Positions 16,674 through 25,949 of a stretch of DNA of 64,000 nucleotides are shown one piece after another. Source of the DNA: Xanthomonas theicola (GTDB lineage Bacteria > Pseudomonadota > Gammaproteobacteria > Xanthomonadales > Xanthomonadaceae); the NCBI RefSeq assembly GCF_014236795.1, contig NZ_CP049017.1, positions 1,094,001-1,158,000 on the forward strand. The letters are read 5' to 3'. Position 1 is the stretch's first letter; every line of letters begins with the position of its first letter. The notes under the pieces are model-generated. The model was given only the letters and a program-made list of their open reading frames with translations, ran no database searches and was not told the DNA's origin. The position numbers were made by a program, and so were the translations under genes.

Positions 16674-18276
16674 GGGTCTGCTCCGGAGTACAGGGCTTAT
16701 CGGCAGCGCGCCGCAAATCTTCAAGGCGCAATACCAGGCTGGCGGCGTTGGCACGGTGCAGGTCGTCCGGCACGCGCTGACCATCGGTCACCCAGGTGAG
16801 GGGAAGCCGGTGGTCCGCGACCACCGACAGGGCACTGCCAAACCGCCCGGTTTCGTCCAGCTTGGTCAAGATCGCCCCCTGCGGATCGGCGCCGGCGAAC
16901 CGGCGCACCACCTCGTCCAGGTCGGAGAAATGCGCGTTGGCAGGCAGTACTAGCAAGGACCGGACCACTCGCGAGGCGCGCAGCCAGTGCAGCTGTGCGG
17001 CCAGGGCGCGGTCGCGCTGGCCCATGCCGGCGGTGTCGATCAGCACCAGCGTGTAGTCGCGCAGGCGCTCCAGCAGCTGCTGCAGCGCCGTGTCGCTGTC
17101 GGCCTCGTGCACGGCGATGCCGAGCTGGCGGCCGTAGCTGTGCAGCTGTTCGCGGCCGCCGACGCGGATGGTGTCGGTGGTGACCAGGGCCACGTCGCGG
17201 GCGGCGTGGCCCTGCAGGAAGCGCGAGGCCAGCTTGGCGATGGTGGTGGTCTTGCCGGCGCCGGTGGGGCCGATCAGGGCGATCACGCCGCCTTCCTCGA
17301 TCGGGTCCAGCGGCGCGATCGGCAGGCGCTTGGACAGCAACCCCAGCATCAGCCCGCGGCCGCGGTGCAGTTCCAGGTCGGCCGGGATCTGCATGACCAC
17401 CTCGCGGGTGATGCCGCTGTCGAAGCCGTAGTCGTCCATCAGTTCCAGCGCCTGGGCGCGCACCGGCGAGCCGCGCAGGCGTTCGTCGGTGAGCCGGTTC
17501 ATCTCGCGCTCGATCATCTGCCGCATCAGCGCCAGTTCGTCGCGCAGCTGAGTCAATTGTTCGTCGTTCTGCATCGCGGGGAAGCTCGGCACCGGCGCCA
17601 GGGCCGGCAGCGCCGGGATCCCGGCGCTGGGCGCGGCGGGTACCGGCGGCGCGACCACGGGCGCCGTCGCGGCGGCCGGGGTCGGCGATACCGCGGCGAC
17701 GTCCTCGAGCCAGGCTGGCACGGCGGCGGCGCTGGCCGCGGCGGCCGGGGCGGCGAACGGGCTTGGCAGCGGCACGCTGATCGGCGCGTTGCGGAATACG
17801 TCCTCGGGAATGCGGAATTCGGCCGCGGCGGCCGGGGCAGGGGCCCGCGGCGCAGGCGCCGCAGCGGCCGGCGCGGACGCCGTGCCGGCCGGCATCGCCG
17901 AGATGGCGAGGGCGGCGGGCTGGGTCAGCGGCCGCGCCGGTGCGGCCTGCATCGCCGCGGCGAGCGCGGCCGGCGCGCTGCGGCGCTTGCTGATCGCGGC
18001 CATCATCGCCATCGCCGGGTTGGTCGCGGCGCCGGCCTTGGCCGCACGCGGTGCCGGGTTGGCGGCGGCCACCGGCGGCCGCGGCGCCGCCTCCTCCGGA
18101 CGCACCGCGTTCAGGGCCTGCTGCACCAGCGTCTCGTCGTAGTTGCTGGCGGCGACGATCTCGATGCCCTCGTCGGTGCGCCGGTTGGACAGGATCACCG
18201 CATCCGGGCCATGCTCGTCGCGGACCATGCGGAACGCGGTGCGCATGTCGGGCGCTACGAAGCGTTTGATTTTCAT
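16660..18276 (-). CDS. flhF: Flagellar biosynthesis GTPase FlhF (SRP family)
   Basis: This 538-residue SRP-type GTPase marks the pole for flagellum assembly. An N-terminal B domain begins MKIKRFVAPDMRTAF. It is followed by about 170 residues rich in Ala/Pro (about 65-230). The NG domain has G1 LIGPTGAGKTTTIAKL, a DTIRVGG motif, IDTAGMGQRD (G3) and TKLDET (G4). The low-complexity linker is longer than in many homologues. It lies between flhA and flhG in the usual order. Confidence 0.95.
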   Translation of the reverse strand: MKIKRFVAPDMRTAFRMVRDEHGPDAVILSNRRTDEGIEIVAASNYDETLVQQALNAVRPEEAAPRPPVAAANPAPRAAKAGAATNPAMAMMAAISKRRSAPAALAAAMQAAPARPLTQPAALAISAMPAGTASAPAAAAPAPRAPAPAAAAEFRIPEDVFRNAPISVPLPSPFAAPAAAASAAAVPAWLEDVAAVSPTPAAATAPVVAPPVPAAPSAGIPALPALAPVPSFPAMQNDEQLTQLRDELALMRQMIEREMNRLTDERLRGSPVRAQALELMDDYGFDSGITREVVMQIPADLELHRGRGLMLGLLSKRLPIAPLDPIEEGGVIALIGPTGAGKTTTIAKLASRFLQGHAARDVALVTTDTIRVGGREQLHSYGRQLGIAVHEADSDTALQQLLERLRDYTLVLIDTAGMGQRDRALAAQLHWLRASRVVRSLLVLPANAHFSDLDEVVRRFAGADPQGAILTKLDETGRFGSALSVVADHRLPLTWVTDGQRVPDDLHRANAASLVLRLEDLRRAADKPCTPEQTHAVA

Positions 18277-18294
18277 GCGGGCACCTTCGGAGCG

Positions 18295-18445
18295 GGACTC
18301 GGGATTGGGGACTGGGGACCGGGCAGCTTGGAGGTCACCCCTTGCGATGCCGTTTGGACGTGGATGTGTTTGCGAGCATTCATTTGTCTATTCCAATTAC
18401 TGACCGTTGCGTTCCCGGGTCCGGAGTCCCGAGTCCCGGGTCCCG
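18295..18445. repeat. Degenerate heptamer repeats between flhF and flhA
   Basis: Two short stretches, about 18295-18330 and 18413-18445, contain degraded gggactc-like units (gggactcgggattggggactggg; ccggagtcccgagtcccggg shown in part). The 172-base gap holds no gene. This is the third location of the same heptamer in the block. Confidence 0.75.
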
Positions 18446-18448
18446 GCT

Positions 18449-20533
18449 TCAACTAATCGTTCCCACCAACTTCAGCCGCTTGTCCTCCGGAACCTCGCTG
18501 TAGGACAGCACCGACAGCGAGGGGACGCTGTGGCGGACCAGCCGGGCCAGCGCGGCGCGGACTTGCGCCGGGACCAGCACCACGGCCGGTTCGTTGCGCG
18601 CTTCCTGCTTGCCGACGCACTCGGCCAGGCTCTGGTGCAGTCGCTCGGCCAGGCCGGGTTCCAGCGCGGCGCCGTTGCCCTGGGTAGAGTCTTGCAAGAC
18701 ACGTTCCAATTGCGGTGCTAGGGTGAACACCGGCAGTTCCGGCGCCATCCCGGCGATTTCCTGGACGATGAAGCGGCCCAGCGCATTGCGCACCGCGGCG
18801 GTGAGCGCGCCGGGTTCCTGACTCTGCGGGGCGTGCTCGACCAGCGCCTCGACGATCTTGCGCAGCTGCCGTACCGGGATCTTTTCGATCAGCAGGTTCT
18901 GCAGCACGCGCACCACCACCGACAGCGGCAGCGCCTTGGGGGTGAGGTCCTCGACCAGCTTCGGGGCGCTCTTGGCCAGCGTGGCCAGCAGCTGCTGCAC
19001 CTCCTCGTGGCCGAGCAGTTCCGGGGCGTGTTCGCGGATCAGGTGCGACAGGTGGGTGGCGATCACCGTGGCCGGGTCGACCACGGTGTAGCCCATGGTC
19101 TCGGCCTGGGCGCGCTGGTGCGGCTGGATCCAGATCGCGTCCAGGCCGAACGCGGGGTCCTTGCCGGCGATGCCGTCGATCCTGCCCAGCGCGCCGCCCG
19201 GGTCCAGCGCCAGTTCGCGGTCGGGATGGATATCGGCGGTGGCCACCGGCACCCCGTGCACCAGCAGGCGGTAGGCGTTGGCCGGCAGTTCCAGGTTGTC
19301 GCGGATGTGCACCGGCGGGATCAGGAAGCCGATGTCCTGGGTCAGCTTGCGCCGCACACCCTTGATCCGCGCCATCAGTTCGCCGCCCTGGGCCTTGTCC
19401 ACCAGCGGGATCAGCCGGTAGCCGACCTCCAGGCCCAGCGGATCGATCGGGCGCAGTTCGTCCCAGCCCAGTTCGGCGTTGGCCTGCGCGCCGGCGGCCG
19501 CCGCCTGCTGCACCGGATCGGGCTTGACCTCTTCCGGCAGCAGGCTGCGCTTCCACATCTTCCAGGCCAGCAGGCCCAGGACCAGCGCCAGCGTCAAGAA
19601 AGCGACGTTGGGCATGCCCGGGACCAGGCCGACCAGGCCCAGGATCGCCGCGGCCACCGCCAGCGCTTTGTGCTGGCCGAACACCTGGCCCATCATGGAG
19701 GCGCCCATGTCCTGCGAGCGCGAGGCGCGGGTGACCAGCATCGCCACCGCCGAGGACACCAGCAGCGCCGGCAGCTGCGCCACCAGGCCGTCGCCGATCG
19801 ACAGCAGGGTATAGGTGGACGCGGCCTGGGCGACCGGCATGCCGTGCTGCAGCACGCCCACCGCCATGCCGCCGATCAGGTTAATGAACAGGATCAGGAT
19901 GCCGGCGATGGCGTCGCCGCGGATGAACTTGCTGGCGCCGTCCATCGAGCCGTAGAAGTCCGCTTCCTCGCGGACCTCCTCGCGCCGGGCCTTGGCCTCC
20001 TCGCGGGTCAGCAGGCCGGCGTTGAGGTCGGCGTCGATCGCCATCTGCTTGCCGGGCATGGCGTCGAGGATGAAGCGCGCGGTCACTTCCGACACGCGCC
20101 CGGCGCCCTTGGTGATGACCACGAAGTTGATGATGGTCAGGATCGCGAACACCACGATGCCGACCGCATAGTTGCCGCCGATCACGAACTGGCCGAACGC
20201 CTCGATCACCTTGCCGGCGGCGCCGTGGCCGTCCTGGCCGTTGATCAGGATCACGCGGGTGGAGGCCACGTTCAGCGCCAGGCGCAGCATCGTGGTCATC
20301 AGCAGCACGATCGGGAAGATGCTGAACTCCAGCGGCCGCTTCACGTAGACCACCGCCAGCAGCACCATCAGCGAGATGGCGATGTTGAAGGTGAACAGGG
20401 CGTCCAGCACCGGCGCGGCCAGCGGCACCACCACCATCGCCAGCATCGCCATCACGATCAGCGGCGCGCCCAGGCCGTGCTTGATCATGTCCATCATCTT
20501 GCGCGTATTCATCTGCGCGGCCGGCTGGCTCAT
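18449..20533 (-). CDS. flhA: Flagellar type III export gate protein FlhA
   Basis: The protein is 694 residues. The N-terminal half (about 20-330) has about eight membrane helices and the conserved cytoplasmic loop GAGRVSEVTARFILDAMPGK, plus the charged stretch GSMDGASKFIRGDAIAG used in proton-coupled export. The C-terminal half is the soluble ring that docks export chaperones, with VHIRDNLELPANAYRL. It overlaps flhB by four bases. Length and layout are normal for the family. Confidence 0.96.
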   Translation of the reverse strand: MSQPAAQMNTRKMMDMIKHGLGAPLIVMAMLAMVVVPLAAPVLDALFTFNIAISLMVLLAVVYVKRPLEFSIFPIVLLMTTMLRLALNVASTRVILINGQDGHGAAGKVIEAFGQFVIGGNYAVGIVVFAILTIINFVVITKGAGRVSEVTARFILDAMPGKQMAIDADLNAGLLTREEAKARREEVREEADFYGSMDGASKFIRGDAIAGILILFINLIGGMAVGVLQHGMPVAQAASTYTLLSIGDGLVAQLPALLVSSAVAMLVTRASRSQDMGASMMGQVFGQHKALAVAAAILGLVGLVPGMPNVAFLTLALVLGLLAWKMWKRSLLPEEVKPDPVQQAAAAGAQANAELGWDELRPIDPLGLEVGYRLIPLVDKAQGGELMARIKGVRRKLTQDIGFLIPPVHIRDNLELPANAYRLLVHGVPVATADIHPDRELALDPGGALGRIDGIAGKDPAFGLDAIWIQPHQRAQAETMGYTVVDPATVIATHLSHLIREHAPELLGHEEVQQLLATLAKSAPKLVEDLTPKALPLSVVVRVLQNLLIEKIPVRQLRKIVEALVEHAPQSQEPGALTAAVRNALGRFIVQEIAGMAPELPVFTLAPQLERVLQDSTQGNGAALEPGLAERLHQSLAECVGKQEARNEPAVVLVPAQVRAALARLVRHSVPSLSVLSYSEVPEDKRLKLVGTIS

Positions 20534-21657
20534 GGCGCGCTCCCCGGGGCGAATTCATCGACCTCCAGCGGCGGCGGCGGCATCGGCCCGCTGCGCCAGG
20601 CGCGTAGCTGGTACACGTAGGAGAGGATCTGCGCCACCGCCGAATACAGTCTCACGGGAATTTCCTTGCCGAGTTGCCCTTCCCGATACAAGGCGCGTGC
20701 CAAAGGCGGCGCGGACACCACTGCGACGCGGTGCTGCTCGCCGATCTCGCGGATGCGGAAGGCCAGTTCGTCCACGCCCTTGGCGACCACGGTCGGCGCG
20801 CGCATGCGCCCGCCCTCGTACTTCAGCGCCACCGCATAGTGGGTGGGGTTGACCACCACCACGTCGGCGCCGGGCACCGCCTCCATCATCCGCCGCTGCG
20901 ACAGCTGCATCTGCATCTGCCGGATGCGGCCCTTGACCTCCGGGCTGCCCTCGCTTTCCTTCATCTCCCGGCGCACTTCGTCGCGGGTCATCTTCAGTTT
21001 GCGGGTGTAGTTCCACTTCTGGTACGGCGCATCGATCGCGGCCAGCAGCGCCAACGCGCCGGCGGTGTACAGCAGCAGGCGCAGGGTGAAGCCCAGGCCG
21101 TGGCCGATCGCCTGCTCCAGCGGCTGCAGCAGCAGGCCGCGCAGGCCGTCCAGGCCGCCCCAGATGCACAGGCCGGCGGCAGCGCCGACGAAGCACATGC
21201 GCAGCATCGACTTGAACAGCTCGGCCACGCTTTCCGCGCCGTACAGGCGGGTCAGCCCGGTCATCGGATTGAGCCGATCAAGCTTGGGCAGCAGCGCGGC
21301 CCCGGAGAAGCGCAGGCTGCCCATCAGCAGTGGCGCGACGAAGCCGGCGGCCAGGCAGATGCCCACCAGCGGCAGCGCCACCCACAGCAGCCCCAGCAGC
21401 AGATCGCCGAAGTGGCCGAACAGGGCGCCCGGGTTGTCGTGCAGGCCCGGATCGGGGCGCAGCGCGTCCTTCATCCACGCCACCGCGCCGGCCGCCAGCG
21501 AGCCGGACATCCCCATCAGCGCGAAGATGCCGGCGCTGAACACCGCCGCCGTCGCCAATTCGCGCGAGTGCGGGATGTTGCCCTGCTCGCGGGCCTCGCG
21601 CAGGCGTTTTTCGGTAGGTTGTTCGGTGCGTTCGCCGCCGTCTTCGTTTTCGGACAT
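20530..21657 (-). CDS. flhB: Flagellar export switch protein FlhB
   Basis: The protein is 375 residues from ATG 21657 (MSENEDGGERTEQPTEKRLREA). Four membrane helices occupy about 30-205. The cytoplasmic domain contains the autocleavage motif NPTHYAVALKY, where N-P cleavage switches export from rod-hook to filament substrates. Upstream in-frame ATGs are ignored because the family starts at this acidic N-terminus. A sigma-54 site lies 44-59 bases before the start, which fits control of flhB by RpoN and FleQ in xanthomonads. Confidence 0.95.
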   Translation of the reverse strand: MSENEDGGERTEQPTEKRLREAREQGNIPHSRELATAAVFSAGIFALMGMSGSLAAGAVAWMKDALRPDPGLHDNPGALFGHFGDLLLGLLWVALPLVGICLAAGFVAPLLMGSLRFSGAALLPKLDRLNPMTGLTRLYGAESVAELFKSMLRMCFVGAAAGLCIWGGLDGLRGLLLQPLEQAIGHGLGFTLRLLLYTAGALALLAAIDAPYQKWNYTRKLKMTRDEVRREMKESEGSPEVKGRIRQMQMQLSQRRMMEAVPGADVVVVNPTHYAVALKYEGGRMRAPTVVAKGVDELAFRIREIGEQHRVAVVSAPPLARALYREGQLGKEIPVRLYSAVAQILSYVYQLRAWRSGPMPPPPLEVDEFAPGSAP

Positions 21658-21700
21658 GGCAGTAGTGGGCAAGGCCGGGCAGGGGATTCGACCAGCCTCT

Positions 21701-21716
21701 TGCAAGGACCGTTCCG
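21701..21716 (-). promoter_or_regulatory. Predicted sigma-54 promoter of flhB
   Basis: The minus strand reads CGGAACG, gtcc, TTGCA, compared with the consensus TGGCACG, four bases, TTGCA. The invariant GG and GC are ten bases apart as required. Expected transcription start is about 33 bases before the flhB ATG. Confidence 0.68.
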
Positions 21717-21761
21717 TTGCGCGGGCGACCGGCGCCGCGTGCGCAGGCAGGCCGCGACGGG

Positions 21762-22098
21762 GTGAATAACCGGACCTCCACGCCGATCCTCGCCAGCGAC
21801 GAGAAGGCGCGCGAGTTGAACTCTCTCGCCACCAACGCCGCGACCGCACTGGCGCTGAAGGCCGCGCCGCACCCCGACGATCCCTTCCGACTCCCCGCCA
21901 AGGCCAGCGACCGCCCCAGCCTGAGTCGCGCCGACTGGACCCGCGATGCCGCCGACGGCCAGTGGCATCGCCAGGTCAAGACCGGCGTGTCCGGGGAAAA
22001 CAACCGCGGCCTCTACGAACAGCAGACCGCATCGCCAGCGCGTGCGGCCGACCTGGACGCGCAGGCCGCGGCCGTCGTTGCGCGCAACCTCGCCAACG
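21762..22098 (+). pseudogene. Truncated protein fragment of unknown function
   Basis: An open frame from a GTG at 21762 encodes about 112 residues before IS481 sequence interrupts it. Visible features are hydrophilic and Ala-rich, including LASDEKARELNSLATNAATA and SRADWTRDAADGQWHRQVK. Codon use looks native. The style (W, charged, RAADLDAQAAAVVARNLAN) reminds me of domains in large secreted or type IV effector-like proteins of xanthomonads, but I do not recognise it firmly. The ribosome site is weak, so this may be an internal piece rather than a start. Confidence 0.45.
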
Positions 22099-22881
22099 GC
22101 TTCAGAACGTCCGCCATGCGGCCGTTGAACCGCTCGATCATGCTGTTGGTTCTCGGGGTCCTGGGTTGGGTCAGCCGGTGCTCTATGCCCAGTTCCTGGC
22201 ACAGTCGGTCGAACTCATGGTGGCCACTGGGTTCGCGTTCCTTGCTGGCAAACAGGCGATCCGTGAACTCCTTGCCGTTGTCGGTCAGCCTCTTGCTGAT
22301 CTTGATCGGGCAGGCCTTGTGCAAGGCTCTCCGGAAGGCCTGTGCACTGGTGGTTGTCTTGTTGGCCTCGAGTTGTGCGAACACCCCTCGTGTGGCCCGG
22401 TCGATGGCCACGAACAGGTAGCGTCGGCTGCTTTCATCCTGTATCTGCGGCAGGTACTTCTACGTCCACGTGCACATCGCCCGGCTCGTAGCTCTTGAAT
22501 GTCCTGGGGGCCACCGCAGGCTCCTGGGGTTTGAGGGCGTTAAGGTTGCCCGCCCCAGGGCGGCGCAGGCGCCGGTCCAGGCCCGAGTGGGAGACATGCG
22601 GGCAAATGAACTGGCGCGTGACCGCCAGCAGGTCATCCAGAGGCAACGGCAGGGTGCCTCGCAGATGAAGGACCATGGTCTCCTGGGCCGGTGTGAGCAC
22701 GGTCTGCAGGCGATGGGCGTGCGAGAACGGTCCCCAAAGACCTCGCCTTCTTCCACTTGTAGACCGTCTGCTCGGTGATGCTAACGCGTTGGGCCAGCAC
22801 GCTGGCGGTCTCGTTGCTGGCCGCGATCTCGGCACGCACAGCGGGCGTGGTGCGGGCGTTCTTGTGAAGGGCTATCAGCAT
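22098..22881 (-). pseudogene. IS481-family transposase, two frameshifts and 3' truncation
   Basis: Three minus-strand frames together give most of an IS481 DDE transposase. The first reads MLIALHKNARTTPAVRAEIA to about 22745 and contains a helix-turn-helix (ITEQTVYKWKK). The second reads HRLQTVLTPAQETMVLHLRG through PGDVHVDVE to about 22460. The third reads AIDRATRGVFAQLEANKTTT through the DNGKEF motif to MIERFNGRMADVLK, where it is cut. The catalytic core is broken and the last 40-50 residues are missing, so it is inactive. Confidence 0.85.
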
Positions 22882-22960
22882 GGCATCGCTTTCCGGATCG
22901 ATCGCAAGGACTCTATCCACTCCTGCAAAACGGATCTGGCCATGAAAAGTGGATAGCGCT
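22098..22960 (-). mobile_element. IS481-family insertion sequence remnant
   Basis: The region encodes a broken IS481-type transposase and ends abruptly at about 22098, where it joins an unrelated frame. The 5' end of the element lies near 22960, just beyond agtggatag. The terminal inverted repeats cannot be fixed because one end is lost. Confidence 0.75.
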
Positions 22961-23023
22961 TAGCGTCCATACAATCATCAGGGATGCGACACGTTCAAAG
23001 ATGCACTGGATTGCAATGTGGAT

Positions 23024-23983
23024 TCATACACGAGACTCCGGCAACTGTCGGAGAAATTCTTCGACTGGGACGAGCGTAGCTGTCGGGTCTTCTTCGTGAG
23101 GCAAGTGTCCAAGACCGGGAAGGATGGCCAAACGGCTTCCGCGAATGTCGGCATGAAAACGCTCAGCCTCGCCCCGCGTCACCGTCGTATCTCGATCACC
23201 CCACAGGATAAGCGTGGGCGCTGTGATCTCTCGAATGCGGGAGGAATCATCCGGCACAGGCGCCTGCAACAGCGTTTGCCGGAGCGCGCGGCGAACACCT
23301 GCGCGACGACTGATGTCAAGGTTCCAGGCGATGGTTTCCGGGCGAAGCCTTTGCGGATCGCCATAGACCGCCCTCAGCCCGGCGACCGCCACGGCGCGAG
23401 GCATGAACACTTGCATTAGAGCTGATCCTGCCTCCGATTGTGCGATCCGCAATGCAAGTGGGAGCGGTGTTGTGCGCGAGTAGCCAGCGGCATCGACCAA
23501 AATGAGGCCCGCGACCCGGTCAGGCGACCGAAGCGCGACATGCCAGGCAACCCTCCCACCTGACGAGTTGCCGGCCAGGATGAACCTGTGGACGCCCAAC
23601 TTGTCGAGAAGATCAAGGGTGATTTTGGCGGCACGATCCATATGATAGTCGCCGGTCGGATCGGGTCCCGTCAGTCCGAAACCTGGCCTGTCAAAGCGGA
23701 TGACGCGTCGAGTCTGCTTCATTCCGTCCGCCCAGCCGTCCCAGCTCAGCAGGCTCGAGCCGGTTCCGTGCAGGAGCACGATCGGCAGGTCTGATTTCGG
23801 ACCTTCATCGCGCACGTGAATGTCCATACCGTCGATGGTCGGGAAGTACGATGGTGGCTTCGCCCAGCGCGCTTTGACCTGATCAAGCGGAAGATCAGGT
23901 GCATAGCCCCAAAGGAAGACCACCCCCAGAATGCCCATGAGTATCAAGACACATGCCGCAGCCAAGCTCCATCCAAAACTCAT
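23024..23983 (-). CDS. Alpha/beta-fold hydrolase, membrane-anchored
   Basis: The protein is 319 residues from ATG 23983, which has GGAG seven bases upstream. An N-terminal hydrophobic helix (about 7-27) probably anchors it or acts as an uncleaved signal. The hydrolase core has the oxyanion region LLHGTGSS, nucleophile S140 in GNSSGG, the acid in LWGDRDTT and the base in GLGHLPHEED. Substrate is unknown. It diverges from an HxlR regulator 316 bases away, a typical regulator-target arrangement. Base composition is lower in GC than the flagellar block, which suggests it arrived with the island. Confidence 0.85.
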   Translation of the reverse strand: MSFGWSLAAACVLILMGILGVVFLWGYAPDLPLDQVKARWAKPPSYFPTIDGMDIHVRDEGPKSDLPIVLLHGTGSSLLSWDGWADGMKQTRRVIRFDRPGFGLTGPDPTGDYHMDRAAKITLDLLDKLGVHRFILAGNSSGGRVAWHVALRSPDRVAGLILVDAAGYSRTTPLPLALRIAQSEAGSALMQVFMPRAVAVAGLRAVYGDPQRLRPETIAWNLDISRRAGVRRALRQTLLQAPVPDDSSRIREITAPTLILWGDRDTTVTRGEAERFHADIRGSRLAILPGLGHLPHEEDPTATLVPVEEFLRQLPESRV

Positions 23984-24299
23984 CGACAAGCTCCAATCCA
24001 GATTGTGGTATCCAATAGAGACAGAGGCTACAATGGAAACCCATTGGGGACAAGAAGGCACTTTTACGGAAGTTGGTTACTTCCACGCAACTTGTGAATG
24101 TCGAGATTCCACGAACGGTCCAATGGCGCGTAGACAGTCATGGATGATTCCAGGTGCCATTGAGGCGGCTGGGCGTGAAGGAGGATCGGTACGAAATGTC
24201 GGAAGAGGCTTGCGACAGTGGCGTGCGTTGAAGTCGGATGGTTTGACTGCTTGAACCTGCGCAACTGAGGTTAAACGGATCCATAAGGAGCATAGTGCA

Positions 24300-24671
24300 A
24301 TGAAAGTCGGACGCTTTTCAGTTCCAGAGGGTGCGTGCAGGGAGACAGCGGGCGTGCTCGAACGGATAGGCGATAAGTGGTCGGTCCTGATCATCGTGTC
24401 GCTTAAGGATGGTCCGCTGCGATTCACGCAGATCAAGCGGCTGATCGACTCGGTTTCCCAGAAAATGCTGACCTCGACGCTCAGAGGACTGGAGCGAGAT
24501 GGATTCATCACTCGTACCGTCACGCCGACGATTCCGCCACGCGTTGACTATGAACTGACCTCGCTCGGCCGTGATCTACTGATTCCGCTTGATGCCCTAG
24601 CCACATTTGCGATGAAGCGGCGCAAGGACGTAGAAAAGGCCCGAGCGAAGTTCGATGCGGCCGTCGAGTAA
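24300..24671 (+). CDS. HxlR-family transcriptional regulator
   Basis: The protein is 123 residues. The winged helix-turn-helix has [20 protein letters not shown], then [20 protein letters not shown] and the wing [13 protein letters not shown]. HxlR/MarR-like regulators of this type often sense electrophiles or aromatics and control a divergent enzyme gene, here probably the hydrolase at 23024-23983. The ATG has AAGGAG about ten bases upstream. The 316-base intergenic region must hold both promoters, but I see no clear operator palindrome. Confidence 0.9.
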   Translation: MKVGRFSVPEGACRETAGVLERIGDKWSVLIIVSLKDGPLRFTQIKRLIDSVSQKMLTSTLRGLERDGFITRTVTPTIPPRVDYELTSLGRDLLIPLDALATFAMKRRKDVEKARAKFDAAVE

Positions 24672-24714
24672 TAGTCGCCCACTCGAACGCATGGCCCAGT
24701 CAGTCTCTTCAAAG

Positions 24715-24950
24715 TGACCTGCACACGTTGAAGCTGTACAGCGTGCCGCCGACCGTGACCGACTTCTCTCGGCGTCCCTTGCGCAGTGGCCCGGTGTTTT
24801 GCAGCAGGCCCGAATAGGCGAACATCAGATAGTTGTGCTGCGCCTGCTCTTCCGACTGATCGAGGTGTCCATGCGCCATCAGGTAGGCCGGGGACGCTGC
24901 CAGGATGCGCGGGTTGCCGGGCACGCGCTGCGCCACCACTCGAAAGTGGG
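24715..24950 (-). pseudogene. LysR-type regulator fragment
   Basis: About 75 residues match the effector-binding domain of LysR regulators: VAQRVPGNPRILAASPAYL, HNYLMFAYSGLLQ and GRREKSVTVGGTLYS. No DNA-binding domain is present. The upstream end abuts IS3-type sequence at about 24957, and the downstream end degenerates after TLYSFN. It is non-functional debris. Confidence 0.75.
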
Positions 24951-24956
24951 CCGGCC

Positions 24957-25135
24957 GACGTCCCCCTATTTAGAGTAGCAGGCTGATTTGGAATCCAATC
25001 CCTCAGACCAAGGAGATTGGACGTGAAGAAGCGTTTCAGCGAAGAACAGATCATCGGCTTCCTGCGCGAGGCTGAGACCGGCGTGGCGGTCAAAGACTTG
25101 TGCCGGCGGCACGGCTTCAGCGAGGCGTCGTACTA
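24957..25135 (+). mobile_element. IS3-family element remnant (left end and orfA start)
   Basis: The sequence closely matches the right end of the intact IS3 element at 62247-63452: a cgacgtccccc tip, a shared leader, then a TTG-initiated orfA (25017) reading [18 protein letters not shown] up to HGFSEASY. There it is cut by the IS5 element at 25136. Only the first 39 codons of orfA survive. Confidence 0.88.
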
Positions 25136-25949
25136 GGGCCTGTTAACACATCCGAAGCCCATCAACGACCAGGACGAAGCTGAGGAATCCAAGGAACATG
25201 GCATCCAGCTTCTCGAAGCGCGAGAAAATCCGGCGGTAGCCTTTCAGGCGACGGAACAGTCTCTCCACTTCGTTGCGCCGCTTGTACATCTCCCGGTTGT
25301 ATTCCCAAGGCTCGACCCGATTGGATTTCGGCGGGACCACCGGCACGAAGCCAAGATCGAGCGCCAACTGGCGGGTTTGGTTGCCTTCGTAGGCACGGTC
25401 CATCAACAAATGAATCGGCCGCTCCACTGGCCCCAGGTGTTCAAGCAACGTGCGGCCTGCAGGTGCGTCATGCACGTTACCAGGCGTCAATCCAAAGGTG
25501 ATGGCTGTTCGAGCATCTGCGGCAACCATATGAATCTTGGTATTCCATCCACCGCGGGACTTGCCGACGGCCTGCGGACCGTTTTTTTTAATGCGCCCGT
25601 GCCATCGGGATGCACCTTGATGCTGGTGGAGTCCAGCGAGATTGCTTCGATTTTGATGCGCACGATCTGGGACTTCTGCAATTGGACCAACATCCGGTCC
25701 AGCACACCCGCCTTGGCCCAGCGGTTCATGCGTGTGTACACCGTGTGCCAGTTGCCAAAGCGCTTGGGCAGGCCGCGCCATTTGCAGCCATGCTCGGCAA
25801 CGTAAAGGATGGCGTTGACCACTTGCAGGTTGGTCATGCTGACATTGCCGCGCTGTGCCGGCAGGCAGTGTTCGATTAGGGAAAATTGTGCTGGCGTGAT
25901 CTCCATGCCCGATAGTTTAAACGCTCGGGCCATTAGTGTTAACAGGCCC
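25136..25949 (-). mobile_element. IS5-family insertion sequence (complete)
   Basis: A 14-base perfect terminal inverted repeat gggcctgttaacac is found at 25136-25149 and, inverted, at 25936-25949. The element is about 814 bases and encodes a transposase in two overlapping frames. CTA is present at both junctions, which may be a 3-bp target duplication. Left and right flanks belong to different broken elements (IS3 and IS30), so the locus has probably recombined after insertion. Confidence 0.9.
25143..25933 (-). CDS. IS5-family transposase made by frameshifting (two frames)
   Basis: The first frame (25487-25933, 148 residues) starts MARAFKLSGMEITPAQ and includes a DUF4096-like N-terminus and LDSTSIKVH with the first catalytic D. 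The second frame (from 25781 down to 25143) continues RIKKNGPQAVGKSRGGWNTK and holds LLMDRAYEG (second D) and NEVERLFRRLKGYRRI (E). The frames meet at a run of eight A residues (25582-25589 on the plus strand as T). Slippage there would give a full DDE transposase of about 260 residues. This organisation is normal for the IS427-type group, so the element may be active. Confidence 0.87.
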
